This document shows, piece by piece, positions 22,987 to 32,288 of a stretch of 64,000 nt of DNA. The DNA comes from Streptomyces sp. GQFP (GTDB lineage Bacteria > Actinomycetota > Actinomycetes > Streptomycetales > Streptomycetaceae). The notes under the pieces are model-generated. The model had not been told where the DNA came from, ran no database searches, and saw only the letters and a program-made list of their open reading frames with translations. The stretch's first letter is position 1. Each line of letters opens with the position of its first letter. The stretch is from NCBI RefSeq assembly GCF_021545335.1, contig NZ_CP089312.1, positions 4,588,001 to 4,652,000 on the forward strand, given 5' to 3'. Made by a program: the position numbers and the translations under genes.

Positions 22987-24501
22987 ATGGCAGTGGATGA
23001 GGGCGTAGCCCCGGCGGCAGACAGAAGTACGGGCGACGAGGGCACAGTTCACCGGCTGAAGCCGAACGCCATCGGTCTCCTCGGCGTGGTCTTCATGGCC
23101 GTCGCGACCGCCGCGCCGATCACCGCGATGACGGGCAACGTGCCCTTCATGGTGTCGGCCGGCAACGGCATCGGCGCCCCGGCGAGCTACCTCGTCGCAA
23201 TGGTCGTCCTGGCGATCTTTTCCGTCGGCTTCACGTCGATGGCGAAGCACATCACCTCCACCGGCGCCTTCTACGGCTTCATCTCCTACGGCCTCGGCCG
23301 CACCGTCGGTCTCGCCTCGGGGCTCCTGGCGACCTTCGCGTACGCCGTCTTCGAGCCGGCGCTCATCGGCATCTTCTCGGTCTTCGCGACGACAACCCTG
23401 GAGGACCAGACGGGAGTTGCCGTTCCGTGGTGGGCGTTCGCGTTCCTGATGCTGGCCATCAACGCGGTCGGCACCTGGTTCGGCGTCAGCGTCGCCGAGA
23501 AGGTGCTCGTCGTGCTCCTGGCCACCGAGGTGACGATCCTCGCGGCGATGGCGATCTCGGTCGCCCTGCACGGCGGCGGCCCGGAGGGCTTCAGCCTCGA
23601 CCCGGTCAACCCGGTCAACGCGTTCTCGGGGACCAGCGCCGGCCTGGGGCTGTTCTTCGCCTTCTGGTCGTGGGTCGGCTTCGAGTCGACGGCGATGTAC
23701 GGCGAGGAGTCCCGCAACCCGAAGAAGATCATCCCCAAGGCGACGATGATCTCGGTCCTCGGCGTTGGCATCTTCTACGTCTTCGTCTCCTGGATGGCCA
23801 TCTCGGGCACGGGCGAGTCGAAGGCCGTGGAGGTCGCCACCGCCAACCCGCTCGCCCTCTTCTTCGCCCCCACCGAGCAGTACGTGGGCGCCTGGGCCGT
23901 CGACGTCATGCAGTGGCTGATGATCACCGGCTCGCTCGCCTGCGGCATGGCCTTCCACAACTGCGCCGCCCGCTACATGTACGCCCTGGGCCGCGAGGGC
24001 GTCCTCCCCTCGCTGAAGAACACCGTCGGCCGCACCCACGCCAGGCACGGCTCCCCGCACATCGCGGGCCTGGTGCAGACGATCGTGAGCGGCGTACTGA
24101 TCGCCGCGTTCTGGATCGCGGGCAAGGACCCGTACAACGCCCTCTACGTCCTGCTGGCCATCCTCGGCACCATGGCGATCCTCGTCGTCCAGGCCGTCTG
24201 CTCCTTCGCGGTCCTCGCCTACTTCCGCAAGAACCACCCCGAGAGCCGCCACTGGTTCAAGACCTTCACGGCCCCGCTCGTCGGCGGCGTCGCGATGCTC
24301 GCGGTGGTGGTGCTGCTGGTGTCCAACATGGGCGTCGCGGCGGGCGCGGAGTCCGGTTCGCTGCTGCTGAAGGCGACGCCGTGGATCGTCGCGCTGATCG
24401 CGCTGGGCGGCATGGGCTACGCCCAGTACCTCAAGCGCCGCTCCCCCGAGCGGTACGCGCTGCTGGGCCGGACGGTCCTTGAGGAGACCAAGGAGCGGTA
24501 G
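22987..24501 (+). CDS. APC-family permease, probable ethanolamine transporter
   Basis: The 504-residue product has about twelve membrane helices. It begins with a hydrophilic ~25-residue tail, then GLLGVVFMAVATAAPITAMT and GNVPFMVSAGNGIGAPASYL, the first helices of amino acid-polyamine-organocation permeases. FEPALIGIFSVFATTTLEDQ and FWSWVGFESTAMYGEESRNP are further family signatures. ATG 22987 follows AGGAAGGGG. Its divergent position opposite eutBC makes ethanolamine the likely substrate; amino acids are possible alternatives on sequence alone. Confidence 0.85.
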   Translation: MAVDEGVAPAADRSTGDEGTVHRLKPNAIGLLGVVFMAVATAAPITAMTGNVPFMVSAGNGIGAPASYLVAMVVLAIFSVGFTSMAKHITSTGAFYGFISYGLGRTVGLASGLLATFAYAVFEPALIGIFSVFATTTLEDQTGVAVPWWAFAFLMLAINAVGTWFGVSVAEKVLVVLLATEVTILAAMAISVALHGGGPEGFSLDPVNPVNAFSGTSAGLGLFFAFWSWVGFESTAMYGEESRNPKKIIPKATMISVLGVGIFYVFVSWMAISGTGESKAVEVATANPLALFFAPTEQYVGAWAVDVMQWLMITGSLACGMAFHNCAARYMYALGREGVLPSLKNTVGRTHARHGSPHIAGLVQTIVSGVLIAAFWIAGKDPYNALYVLLAILGTMAILVVQAVCSFAVLAYFRKNHPESRHWFKTFTAPLVGGVAMLAVVVLLVSNMGVAAGAESGSLLLKATPWIVALIALGGMGYAQYLKRRSPERYALLGRTVLEETKER

Positions 24502-24627
24502 CGCTCCGCTGGGGGCGCCGTCGCATTACCGTCGCTGGGGAACTGCGGGTCGGCTGTGGCCGGGCGCGCCCCAGCGGCGGAGCCGCATATCGACACAGCC
24601 CCGCGCCCCTTTGGGGCGCTGCCCTTG
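24502..24627. repeat. Second intergenic repeat type with terminator hairpin
   Basis: This stretch holds the GGAACTGCGGGTCGGC / CCCCGCGCCCCTTTGGGGCG type of sequence often seen between Streptomyces genes. GCGCCCC (24603-24609) and GGGGCGC (24613-24619) form a tight hairpin with a 3-base loop, suited to terminate both convergent genes. Confidence 0.6.
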
Positions 24628-24638
24628 TCCCTTGTCCC

Positions 24639-25172
24639 TTATCCCTGACCGAAGGTCCGGGCGCGTTCCTCCCGCCACCGGTCCATCAGCTTGGTCAGCT
24701 CGCCCTCCAGGTACTCGAAGAAGGCGAGCGTCTCGGCGATCCGCTGTCCGCCGGGAGTGTCGACGCCGAGGCTGTCGACGCCCACGCGCAGGGTCTGCCC
24801 CCAGCGCTTGAGCACGGCGTCGCGGTTGGTCACCGCCTCGTACCACTGGTCGCTGTGCACCCGGTACCGCTCGCGCCGCGAGCCCGGTTCGCGCTCCCGC
24901 GACACCATGTGCACCTGGGACAGATAGCGCACCGCGCCGGAGACCGCGGCCGGGCTGACCTGGAGCTGCTCGCCGAGTTCGGCCGAGGACATGGCGCCGG
25001 CGTCGGACGCGAGCAGCGCGGCGAAGACCCGTGCGGCCATGCGCTGCATCCCGGCGTCGACGAGCTGGGCGGCGAAGCTCTCGACGAACCTCGACACGGC
25101 TTCGGGGTCCCGTCCCGTTCCGCTCCCCGCCGCACCCGATTCCGTCATAGGGAGAGCATAACCGTCATTCAT
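24639..25172 (-). CDS. MarR/GbsR-type transcriptional regulator
   Basis: The 177-residue product has a winged-helix domain at about residues 35-105: RMAARVFAALLASDAGAMSS, AELGEQLQVSPAAVSGAVRY, LSQVHMVSREREPGSRRERY. This layout matches GbsR/MarR regulators. The C-terminal half is helical and probably forms the dimer. ATG 25172 is chosen for AAGGAAG just upstream; ATG 25148 lacks a good site. It is divergent from an ABC exporter, with nested inverted repeats between, so it probably represses that operon and itself. Small regulators of this type often sense the exported compound. Confidence 0.8.
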   Translation of the reverse strand: MNDGYALPMTESGAAGSGTGRDPEAVSRFVESFAAQLVDAGMQRMAARVFAALLASDAGAMSSAELGEQLQVSPAAVSGAVRYLSQVHMVSREREPGSRRERYRVHSDQWYEAVTNRDAVLKRWGQTLRVGVDSLGVDTPGGQRIAETLAFFEYLEGELTKLMDRWREERARTFGQG

Positions 25173-25210
25173 ACGCTTCCTTAACTTCACAAATTTCTGA
25201 AGTAAGCGTA
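25172..25210. promoter_or_regulatory. Nested inverted-repeat operator between regulator and ABC exporter
   Basis: TACGCTT (25172-25178) pairs with AAGCGTA (25204-25210), and inside it ACTTCA (25184-25189) pairs with TGAAGT (25198-25203) across 8 bases. The element overlaps the regulator start and ends 11 bp before the ABC ATPase gene, so one bound dimer could block both. Confidence 0.55.
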
Positions 25211-25221
25211 CGTTCGGAAAC

Positions 25222-26130
25222 ATGACGAAGGCCAGCCCAGCCCTAGAGGTGTCCGGACTCCACAAGTCGTTCGGCAGGACGCATGCCCTGGACGGTCTCG
25301 ACCTCACCGTGGCGACCGGCGAAGTGCACGGCTTCCTCGGCCCCAACGGCGCCGGGAAGTCCACGACCATCCGTGTCCTCCTCGGCCTGCTGCGCGCCGA
25401 CTCGGGCACCGCGCGCATCCTGGGCCGGGACCCCTGGGCGGACGCGGTGGAGGTGCACCGCCGGATCGCGTACGTCCCCGGCGACGTCACCCTGTGGCGC
25501 AACCTCTCCGGCGGCGAGGTCATCGACCTGTACGGCAGGCTGCGCGGCGGCGGACTCGACAAGGGGCGCCGGGCGGACCTGATCGAACGGTTCGAGCTGG
25601 ACCCGACGAAGAAGGGCCGCACGTACTCGAAGGGCAACCGCCAGAAGGTGGCGCTGGTGGCGGCGTTCGCCTCGGACGTCGACCTGCTCATCCTCGACGA
25701 ACCGACGTCGGGCCTGGACCCGTTGATGGAGGAGGTCTTCCAGCGCTGCGTCGAGGAGGAACGGGACAGGGGCCGTACGATCCTGCTCTCCTCCCACATC
25801 CTCAGCGAGGTCGAGGAGTTGTGCGACCGGGTCAGCATCATCCGCAAGGGCCGGACAGTGGAGACCGGTTCACTGTCCGACCTGCGCCACCTCACCCGGA
25901 CGAGCATCACGGCGGAACTGGCGGGCGCACCCAACGGGTTGGCACACCTGCCCGGCGTGCACGACATCGACGTACAAGGCAACCGGGTCCAACTCCAGGT
26001 CGACACCGACAAGTTGGACGCCGTACTGCGCTCGCTCACCGAGTCGGGCGTACGGTCCCTGAGGTCGACGCCACCGACGCTGGAGGAGCTGTTCCTGCGC
26101 CACTACCAGGACGAGGCGGCGACCCGATGA
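25222..26130 (+). CDS. ABC transporter ATP-binding protein
   Basis: The 302-residue ATPase has Walker A GPNGAGKST (about residues 43-51), the Q-loop region, the signature replaced by YSKGNRQKVALVAAFASDVD, Walker B LLILDEPTSGLDP, and the H-loop SSHILSEVEEL. The C-terminal ~80 residues form the extension typical of ABC-2 exporter ATPases. ATG 25222 overlaps no other gene; the stop overlaps the permease start by 4 bp. With the permease it would form an exporter of unknown substrate, probably drugs or lipids. Confidence 0.9.
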   Translation: MTKASPALEVSGLHKSFGRTHALDGLDLTVATGEVHGFLGPNGAGKSTTIRVLLGLLRADSGTARILGRDPWADAVEVHRRIAYVPGDVTLWRNLSGGEVIDLYGRLRGGGLDKGRRADLIERFELDPTKKGRTYSKGNRQKVALVAAFASDVDLLILDEPTSGLDPLMEEVFQRCVEEERDRGRTILLSSHILSEVEELCDRVSIIRKGRTVETGSLSDLRHLTRTSITAELAGAPNGLAHLPGVHDIDVQGNRVQLQVDTDKLDAVLRSLTESGVRSLRSTPPTLEELFLRHYQDEAATR

Positions 26131-27743
26131 CCGCCGCCATCACGTCGGCCCCGGCAGTCCGGAGGACCGCCGGTTCGCGTCAACTGGCGGGCACCGGAGC
26201 CCTGTTGCGTTTCAACCTGCGCCGCGACCGGGTGATGATCCCGGTGTGGGTGGCGGTGACAGCCCTCCTCGTCCTCTCCCTCCCCGGCTCCCTGGAGAGC
26301 GTGTACTCCACGCCGGCCGAACGCGCCGACATCGCCCGCCAGATGCTCACCAACAGCTCGCTCCGGGCCACGTACGGCCCGGTGTTCAGCGACTCGATCG
26401 GCGGCCTGACCGCCTGGCGCATCGGCGGCTACGCGGCGATCCTCGCCGGCGTCATGAGCCTGCTCGTCGTCGTACGGCACACCCGCGACGAGGAGGAGAG
26501 CGGACGCCAGGAGCTGATCTCGTCGGCGATGGTGGGCCGCCGGGCACCACTCACAGCGGCCCTGCTCACCGCCCTGGTCGCCAACGCCACGCTGGCCCTG
26601 CTGATCGCGGCCGGCCTGGCGGGTCAAGGCGCCTCGGGCGCACTGGCGTTGGGCCTGGGTATCGGAGGTGTGGGAGCGGCGTTCGCCACGCTCACGGCGA
26701 TCGTCGCGCAGTTCACGGAGAGCGCGCGGCTGGCGAAGGGCCTGACGGGCGGTCTGCTGGGCGTGGCGTTCGTGCTGCGCGCGGCGGGCGACTCCGCGTC
26801 GAACGACGGCTCGTCGCCGCTGACTTGGATCTCGCCGATCGGCTGGCTGGAGAACGTACGGCCGTTCGCGGACGAACGCTGGTGGGTGCTGGGCCTGTTC
26901 GTGGCCGCGACGGTCGTCCAGGGCTACGCGGCCTACGAGTTGGCGGGCCGCCGGGATGTCGGAATGAGCTTCGTCGCGACACGCCCCGGCCCGGCGACCG
27001 GCCGTCTCGGCACGGCGGGCGCACTGGCCTGGCGGCTGCAACGGGGTGCCGTGTTCGGCTGGAGCGTCGGGTTCCTCGCGGCGGGGGTCGCCTTCGGCGG
27101 GCTGACGAAGGGCGCGGCGGACCTGGTCGGCGACAACGACAAGACGCGGGAGATCATCGAGCGGATGGGCGGCCAGTCGGGCATCGAGGACGCGTTCCTG
27201 GCCACGATGGTCGGCATGTTCGGCATGGTGGCGGCGCTGTACGTCGTGTCGTCGGTACTGCGGCTGCACACGGAGGAGACCTCACAGCGGGCGGAGCCGA
27301 TCCTCGCCAACGCGGTGGGCCGGCTGCGCTGGGCCGGGGGCCACCTGGCGATCGCCTTCGGCGGCGCGGCACTGATCCTGCTGCTGAGCGGACTGGGCCT
27401 GGCCCTCGGGTACGGGGAGGAGTTGGGCCCGATCCTCGGCGCGAGCCTGGTCCAGGTCCCGGCGGTGTGGGTGCTGGGCGGACTGGCGGTCCTGCTGCAC
27501 GGGGTGTCACCCCAACTGTCGGTCGGGGCCTGGGGTGTTGCCGGGTTCGCGCTGCTGGTGGGCTGGATCGGACCTGCCCTGGACGTACCGCAGGGGGTGC
27601 TGGACCTGTCGCCGTTCGGGCACTTGCCCAAGTTGCCTGGCGGGCAGATGAGTTGGCCGCCCGTGCTGATCCTCACGGCGATCGCGGCGGGGCTGGTGGC
27701 GGCGGGGCTGGCTGGGCTGCGGCGCCGGGATCTGAGCGCGTAG
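26127..27743 (+). CDS. ABC-2-type exporter permease
   Basis: The 538-residue membrane protein has about twelve helices in two halves, each opening with an RFNLRRDR-like or WRLQRGAVFGW segment and a helix. Conserved stretches include DEEESGRQELISSAMVGRRA and, in the second half, HTEETSQRAEPILANAVGRL, showing an internal duplication. It is translationally coupled to the ATPase by ATGA (26127-26130). Such long fused permeases work as single polypeptides with an ATPase dimer. The substrate is not evident. The 290 bp after the stop hold no gene I can support. Confidence 0.85.
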   Translation: MTAAITSAPAVRRTAGSRQLAGTGALLRFNLRRDRVMIPVWVAVTALLVLSLPGSLESVYSTPAERADIARQMLTNSSLRATYGPVFSDSIGGLTAWRIGGYAAILAGVMSLLVVVRHTRDEEESGRQELISSAMVGRRAPLTAALLTALVANATLALLIAAGLAGQGASGALALGLGIGGVGAAFATLTAIVAQFTESARLAKGLTGGLLGVAFVLRAAGDSASNDGSSPLTWISPIGWLENVRPFADERWWVLGLFVAATVVQGYAAYELAGRRDVGMSFVATRPGPATGRLGTAGALAWRLQRGAVFGWSVGFLAAGVAFGGLTKGAADLVGDNDKTREIIERMGGQSGIEDAFLATMVGMFGMVAALYVVSSVLRLHTEETSQRAEPILANAVGRLRWAGGHLAIAFGGAALILLLSGLGLALGYGEELGPILGASLVQVPAVWVLGGLAVLLHGVSPQLSVGAWGVAGFALLVGWIGPALDVPQGVLDLSPFGHLPKLPGGQMSWPPVLILTAIAAGLVAAGLAGLRRRDLSA

Positions 27744-28033
27744 GGACAGTCTCCGACCGCGGCGACCCGAGGGCAGCTCCAGGGAGGAAAAGGCCGTCCC
27801 CGAAGGGCAGGAACGAGGGACTTCGGGGCACACCGAACAGGATTGGCGGTTCCGGCGGCTCCCCGGCAGAACACAATTCCTGGTCGGCGCCAATGAGTCG
27901 GAAGGAAAGGCGAAGGCCGAACCCGTCCGGCATACTGGCGAGCCGCGAACCACCCTGCTCACCAACGCGTGAACCGAGGCACGGCGCGTGCTTCGAGCGC
28001 TGATGCGAACCGAACTTCCGGGGAACAGCCGTC

Positions 28034-29554
28034 ATGAAAAACCTTCAGCCTTCGGACCCGACTTCCATAGGCGCCTATCCGCTGCTGGGCCGGCTAGGTG
28101 CGGGCGGTATGGGGCAGGTCTTCCTGTCCCGTACGGGGTCGGGCCGGCTGCTCGCGCTGAAGACGATCCGCGACGATCTCAGCTCCGAGCCGGGATTCGA
28201 GGAGCGGTTCGCCCGCGAGATACGCAACAGCGACCGCGTCCGCTCGCCGTGGACCGTGACCGTCGTGGACTACAGCGCCCCGGGCCAGCGCCCGCAGTGG
28301 CTGGCCACCGAGTACGTGCCCGCGCCGTCGCTCGCCGACTGGGTCCTGTCCCGTGGCCCGCTGCCCCGGAACGCGCTCCTCTCGCTCGCCGCCGAACTGG
28401 GCGCCGCCGTACAGGCCGTGCACCAGGCCGGCCTCGCGCACCGGGACGTCAAGCCCGGGAACGTCCTGCTGGCCCGCGACCGGCCACGGCTGATCGACTT
28501 CGGTGTCGCCCGCGCCGCCGACGACAGCCGGCACACCCGCCTCGGCGTCTCGGTCGGCTCCCCCGGCTTCCTCGCCCCGGACCAGGCCGTCGGCGCCGTC
28601 GCCGCCGAACCGGCCGACGTGTTCTCGCTGGCCTCCGTGCTGGTGTACGCCGCGACCGGACGCGGCCCCTTCTCGCGTGCGGGGGAGCAGGTCCCCGCGG
28701 CCACCCTGCTGTACCGAGTGGTCCACGAGGAACCCGATCTCACGGGCGTCCCCCCGGAGCTGCTGCCGCTGCTCACCGCGTGTCTGGCCAAGGACCCGGC
28801 CGTACGCCCGACAGCGGCCCAGCTGAATGCGTGGCTGGCGGAGCGGGGCGCCCGTACCGGGCACTGGCAGCAGGCGTGCCCACCGGACCTCGCCGGAGAA
28901 GTGACCCAGGCCGAGCATTCCGCGCGCACCCTGACCGACATCGCACAGACCTCCGTAGCGGCCCCCGCCGGTCGGGCACCGGCCCCGGACACCCTCCTCG
29001 CCGCCCCGCCCGAGCGACGCCGCCGGCCCGCCTGGCTGCTGCCCACAGCGATCGCGGCGGTCGCGGTCACGGCGGCCGTGGTGGCCACCGTCCACTTCGG
29101 TACGCAGCGTTCCTCGGCCGAGTCCTCCCCGTCCAGGCAGGGACAGCCGTCCGCCTCGGCGACCGCGAGCAAGACGCCGTCGACGCCGTCCGCCTCGGCC
29201 CCGGAGTCCCTGGCCCCCGGCACCGCGCTCAAGGTCATCGAGGCCACCTTCGAACTGGCCGCCGGGGAGTCCGTGGTGGCCGGGGCCAGGACTCTGGCCA
29301 TGCAGGAGGACGGCAACCTGGTGATCTCCGACGAGGACGGCACGCCGCTCTGGGCCACGTCGACCAAGGGCGAGGGCAACTCCACCCGCTTCCAGCCGGA
29401 CGGCAACCTGGTCGTCTACAACAGCGGCGGGAAGCCCCTGTGGTCCTCACGGTCCAACGGCAACCCAGGAGCGATCCTCGTCTTCCAGGCCGACGGCAAC
29501 GTCCTGATCAAGTCCGACGACACCGTCCTCTGGGCCGCCGGAACAGAGAACTGA
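28034..29554 (+). CDS. Membrane Ser/Thr protein kinase with extracellular bulb-type lectin domain
   Basis: This 506-residue kinase has the glycine loop GRLGAGGMGQVF (19-30), Lys43, HRDVKPGNVLL (136-146) and DFG at 155-157, so catalysis looks intact. One membrane helix (about 330-352, LLPTAIAAVAVTAAVVATVH) follows an Ala/Pro linker. After a Ser/Pro stalk, the last ~110 residues hold three Q-x-D-G-N-L/V repeats (QEDGNLVI, QPDGNLVVY, QADGNVLI) of mannose-binding bulb lectins. The outside domain suggests sugar sensing. ATG 28034 follows GGGGAA. The small membrane gene begins 2 bp after the stop. Confidence 0.9.
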   Translation: MKNLQPSDPTSIGAYPLLGRLGAGGMGQVFLSRTGSGRLLALKTIRDDLSSEPGFEERFAREIRNSDRVRSPWTVTVVDYSAPGQRPQWLATEYVPAPSLADWVLSRGPLPRNALLSLAAELGAAVQAVHQAGLAHRDVKPGNVLLARDRPRLIDFGVARAADDSRHTRLGVSVGSPGFLAPDQAVGAVAAEPADVFSLASVLVYAATGRGPFSRAGEQVPAATLLYRVVHEEPDLTGVPPELLPLLTACLAKDPAVRPTAAQLNAWLAERGARTGHWQQACPPDLAGEVTQAEHSARTLTDIAQTSVAAPAGRAPAPDTLLAAPPERRRRPAWLLPTAIAAVAVTAAVVATVHFGTQRSSAESSPSRQGQPSASATASKTPSTPSASAPESLAPGTALKVIEATFELAAGESVVAGARTLAMQEDGNLVISDEDGTPLWATSTKGEGNSTRFQPDGNLVVYNSGGKPLWSSRSNGNPGAILVFQADGNVLIKSDDTVLWAAGTEN

Positions 29555-29555
29555 G

Positions 29556-29810
29556 ATGGGACAACGCGCACAAGCCGCCGGAGGATGCCTGACCGTCGCT
29601 CTCGGGGTGGGCATGGGGCTGGTGGTGTGGTTCGTCAGGGCCCAGGGCCGGGTCCGGCGCTTCGAACAGGGCCCCGACTGGAGCGTCTTCTACGCCGAAC
29701 TGCCGCTGCTGACCCTCGCCGGAACCGCCACCGGCCTGGCGGCCTGGGCAGTCCTACGGGGCTTCACCACCCGGCTCAAAGCCCGACGCTCAGCCCCTCC
29801 AGCCCCCTGA
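29556..29810 (+). CDS. Small membrane protein coupled to kinase gene
   Basis: This 84-residue protein has two hydrophobic stretches (CLTVALGVGMGLVVWFV and LPLLTLAGTATGLAAWAVL), so it probably forms a two-helix hairpin in the membrane. It starts 2 bp after the kinase stop and is likely translated by coupling. Its 3' end overlaps the P450 3' end on the other strand by 35 bp. The function is unknown; a subunit or modulator of the kinase is only a guess from position. Confidence 0.65.
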   Translation: MGQRAQAAGGCLTVALGVGMGLVVWFVRAQGRVRRFEQGPDWSVFYAELPLLTLAGTATGLAAWAVLRGFTTRLKARRSAPPAP

Positions 29811-30993
29811 TCACAAAGTTCGGCTTCCGCACCGGCTCCGCCGCCAGACCCAGTGTCGGCGCCCCCCGCAGCAGCGCCCCCATCGACGCCGCCAGCTCGA
29901 TCCGCGCCAGCGGGGCCCCGATGCAGTAGTGGATCCCCGCGCTGAAGGAGATGTGCGGGTTCTCCGCCCGCGTCAGGTCCAGCGCGCCGGGATCGGCGAA
30001 GACCTCCGGGTCGTGGTTGGCCGCGCCGAACAGCAGCGCCACCTCACTCCCCCTCGGGATCACCGTCCCGTCGATCTCGATCTCGTCCAGTACCCAGCGT
30101 TCGAAGAGCTGGAGCGGGGTGTCGTACCGCATCAGCTCCTCCACGGCGGAGGGGATCAGGGAGTGGTCCGCGCGGAGCGCCGCCAGCTGGGCCGGGTTGC
30201 GGAACAGGGCCCACCAGCCGTTCACCGTCGCGTTGACCGTCGCCTCGTGGCCCGCGTTGAGCAGGAGCACGCACGTCGAGATCATTTCCTGTTCCGTCAG
30301 GCGGTCGCCCTCGTCGTACGCGGCGATCAGGCCCGAGATCAGGTCCTCGCCGGGTTCGGCGCGGCGGGCCGCGATCAGGTGCCGCAAGTACTCCGTGAAC
30401 TCCTCCGACGCGCGTACCGCCCGCGCCGCCGTGTCCTGCGACGGGTTCAGCTCGTACATGCCGCAGATGTCCGCCGACCAGGGGCGCAGCGGGGCGCGGT
30501 CCGCCTCCGGGATGCCCAGCATCTCCGCGATCACCGCCACCGGGAGCGGCTCCGCCACGTCGGTGAGCAGGTCGCCGCCGCCCGCCTTCACCAGGTCGGC
30601 CACCAGCTCGCCCGCCAGCCGCTCCACGTACGGCTTCAGGCCCTCCACCGTCCTCGGCGTGAACGCCTTCGACACCAGGCGGCGGATGCGGGTGTGGTCC
30701 GGCGGTTCGAGGTCCAGCATGCCGTGGTCGTTGAGGGTGTGGAACGGCTCGTGCTCCGGCGGGGGCGCCGTACGGCCGAAGTCCTCGTGGGTGAAGCGGT
30801 GCTGGTAGGTGCGGCCCAGGCGGCGGTCGCGCAGCAGCGTCGAGACGTCCGCGTGGTGCGGGACCAGCCACTGGTTCGTGGGTTCGTAGTACACGACCCT
30901 GCCGCGGGCGCGCAGCTCCGCGTACGCGGGGTACGGGTCCGCGACGAACGCCGGGTCCCACGGGTCGAAAGCGAGGTCGGAAGCAGCTGCCAT
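29776..30993 (-). CDS. Cytochrome P450
   Basis: The 405-residue soluble P450 has AGHEAT at 247-252 (the oxygen-binding I-helix), E286-L-M-R289 (ExxR), and FSAGIHYCIGAPLARIE with the haem Cys357. In the oxygen motif His249 and Ala251 stand where Gly and Thr/Glu variants are common, but Thr252 is kept. Length and motifs match bacterial class I enzymes that use ferredoxin and ferredoxin reductase; neither partner is nearby. It stands alone, divergent from the FemX-like gene, and the substrate cannot be inferred. Confidence 0.93.
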   Translation of the reverse strand: MAAASDLAFDPWDPAFVADPYPAYAELRARGRVVYYEPTNQWLVPHHADVSTLLRDRRLGRTYQHRFTHEDFGRTAPPPEHEPFHTLNDHGMLDLEPPDHTRIRRLVSKAFTPRTVEGLKPYVERLAGELVADLVKAGGGDLLTDVAEPLPVAVIAEMLGIPEADRAPLRPWSADICGMYELNPSQDTAARAVRASEEFTEYLRHLIAARRAEPGEDLISGLIAAYDEGDRLTEQEMISTCVLLLNAGHEATVNATVNGWWALFRNPAQLAALRADHSLIPSAVEELMRYDTPLQLFERWVLDEIEIDGTVIPRGSEVALLFGAANHDPEVFADPGALDLTRAENPHISFSAGIHYCIGAPLARIELAASMGALLRGAPTLGLAAEPVRKPNFVIRGLEGLSVGL

Positions 30994-31135
30994 GCACGGA
31001 CGCTAGCCCGAGCCACCCCCACCTGACCAGGAAAGGTGTTCGGGTTCCCGTCGGTGAACCTTCTCCCGTGAACCCTTGACCCACCGGGTGATCCCCGGCT
31101 TACGGTGGCCGCCCCCGAACAGGAGTACCCCACCC

Positions 31136-32269
31136 ATGCCCAGCCTGTACGTGCGGGAGATCACGCGCGAGGAACATCTGGCCCATCTCCGGCTGCGCCC
31201 CGACGCCAGCCATCTCCAGATCCCCGAGTGGGGCGGCGTGAAGCCCGACTGGCTGCCGGAGAGCATCGGCTGGTTCGAGGGTGACGGCAGTGAGCTGGTC
31301 GCTGCCGCGCTCGTCCTCTACCGGCCGCTGCCCGGGACCCGGCGCTATCTCGCCTATCTCCCCGACGGACCCGCCATCGACTGGCGGACCCCTCGCCTGG
31401 AGCACTGGCTGGATCCGCTCGTCGCCCACCTGGAGCGCATCGGGGCGTTCTCGGTACGGATCGGGCCGCCCCTGGTCGTACGGCACTGGGACGCGGCCAC
31501 CGTCACGGCCGGCCTCGCCGACCCCGACGTACGGCATCTGCGCGACCTGCCCGCCGCCGGTATCGACGGCTACGCGCTCGACGCCGCCGAGCGGCTGCGG
31601 CGGCTCGGGTGGCGGCCGTGCGACGAGGACGACGGCAGCGGTTTCGGCCTCGGGCAGCCGCGCTACGGCTGCCACATCCCGCTCGCCGGACGCTCGGTCG
31701 ACGATCTTCGCGACGCCCTCGCACCGCACTGGGAACAGTCCCTGCGTACGGCCGAGACCGCCGGCGTCCAGGTCTCGTGGGTCTCGGACGACGACCTGCC
31801 CGAGTTCCACCGCCTGTACACCGCGACCGCCGCCCACGACGGCTTCAAGGCCCGCCCGCTGGACTACTTCCGGCGCATGTGGCAGGCCCTGAACTCCGAG
31901 GACGAGGACCGGCTGCGCCTGTACGTCGCCGAGTACGAGGGCGAGGTCCTCTCCGGCGCGCTCATGATCAACGTCGGCTCACGGGTCTGGCACTCGTACG
32001 CCGCCTCCGGCTCCCGGGGACGCCAACTGCGGCCCAGCAGCGCGCTGTTGTGGCGGATGCTGTGCGACGCGCAGGCGGCGGGCGCCGAGACGTACGACCT
32101 GCGCTCCATCACCCCCGCCCTCACCGAGGACCGCCTCCTCGGCCGACTCCACTTCAAGACGGGCGCCGGCGGCCGGGCGGTGGAGTACCTCGGCGAGTGG
32201 GAACTCCCGGTGGGCAGCCAGGGCAAGATGCTGCGACGGGCGCTGGGGCTCTATCTCGGCCGCAGATGA
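31136..32269 (+). CDS. FemX/FemAB-like aminoacyltransferase
   Basis: The 377-residue protein has the FemABX two-domain GNAT layout: LRPDASHLQIPEWGGVKPDW at the N-terminus, RYLAYLPDGPAIDW, and in the second half HDGFKARPLDYFRRMWQALN, LSGALMINVGSRVWHSYAAS and SSALLWRMLCDAQAAGAETY. These enzymes transfer an amino acid from tRNA to peptidoglycan precursors, in Streptomyces Gly to the side-chain amine. ATG 31136 has AGGAG 9 bases upstream. Whether it is the essential FemX or a resistance homologue cannot be told from the sequence. Confidence 0.85.
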   Translation: MPSLYVREITREEHLAHLRLRPDASHLQIPEWGGVKPDWLPESIGWFEGDGSELVAAALVLYRPLPGTRRYLAYLPDGPAIDWRTPRLEHWLDPLVAHLERIGAFSVRIGPPLVVRHWDAATVTAGLADPDVRHLRDLPAAGIDGYALDAAERLRRLGWRPCDEDDGSGFGLGQPRYGCHIPLAGRSVDDLRDALAPHWEQSLRTAETAGVQVSWVSDDDLPEFHRLYTATAAHDGFKARPLDYFRRMWQALNSEDEDRLRLYVAEYEGEVLSGALMINVGSRVWHSYAASGSRGRQLRPSSALLWRMLCDAQAAGAETYDLRSITPALTEDRLLGRLHFKTGAGGRAVEYLGEWELPVGSQGKMLRRALGLYLGRR

Positions 32270-32288
32270 CCCGCCGAGCCTCACTCAC

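Noticed and set aside
25173..26039. Long N-terminal extension of the GbsR/MarR regulator
   Set aside because: It reads through the operator and the antisense of the ABC ATPase; the regulator starts at 25172 with a good ribosome binding site.
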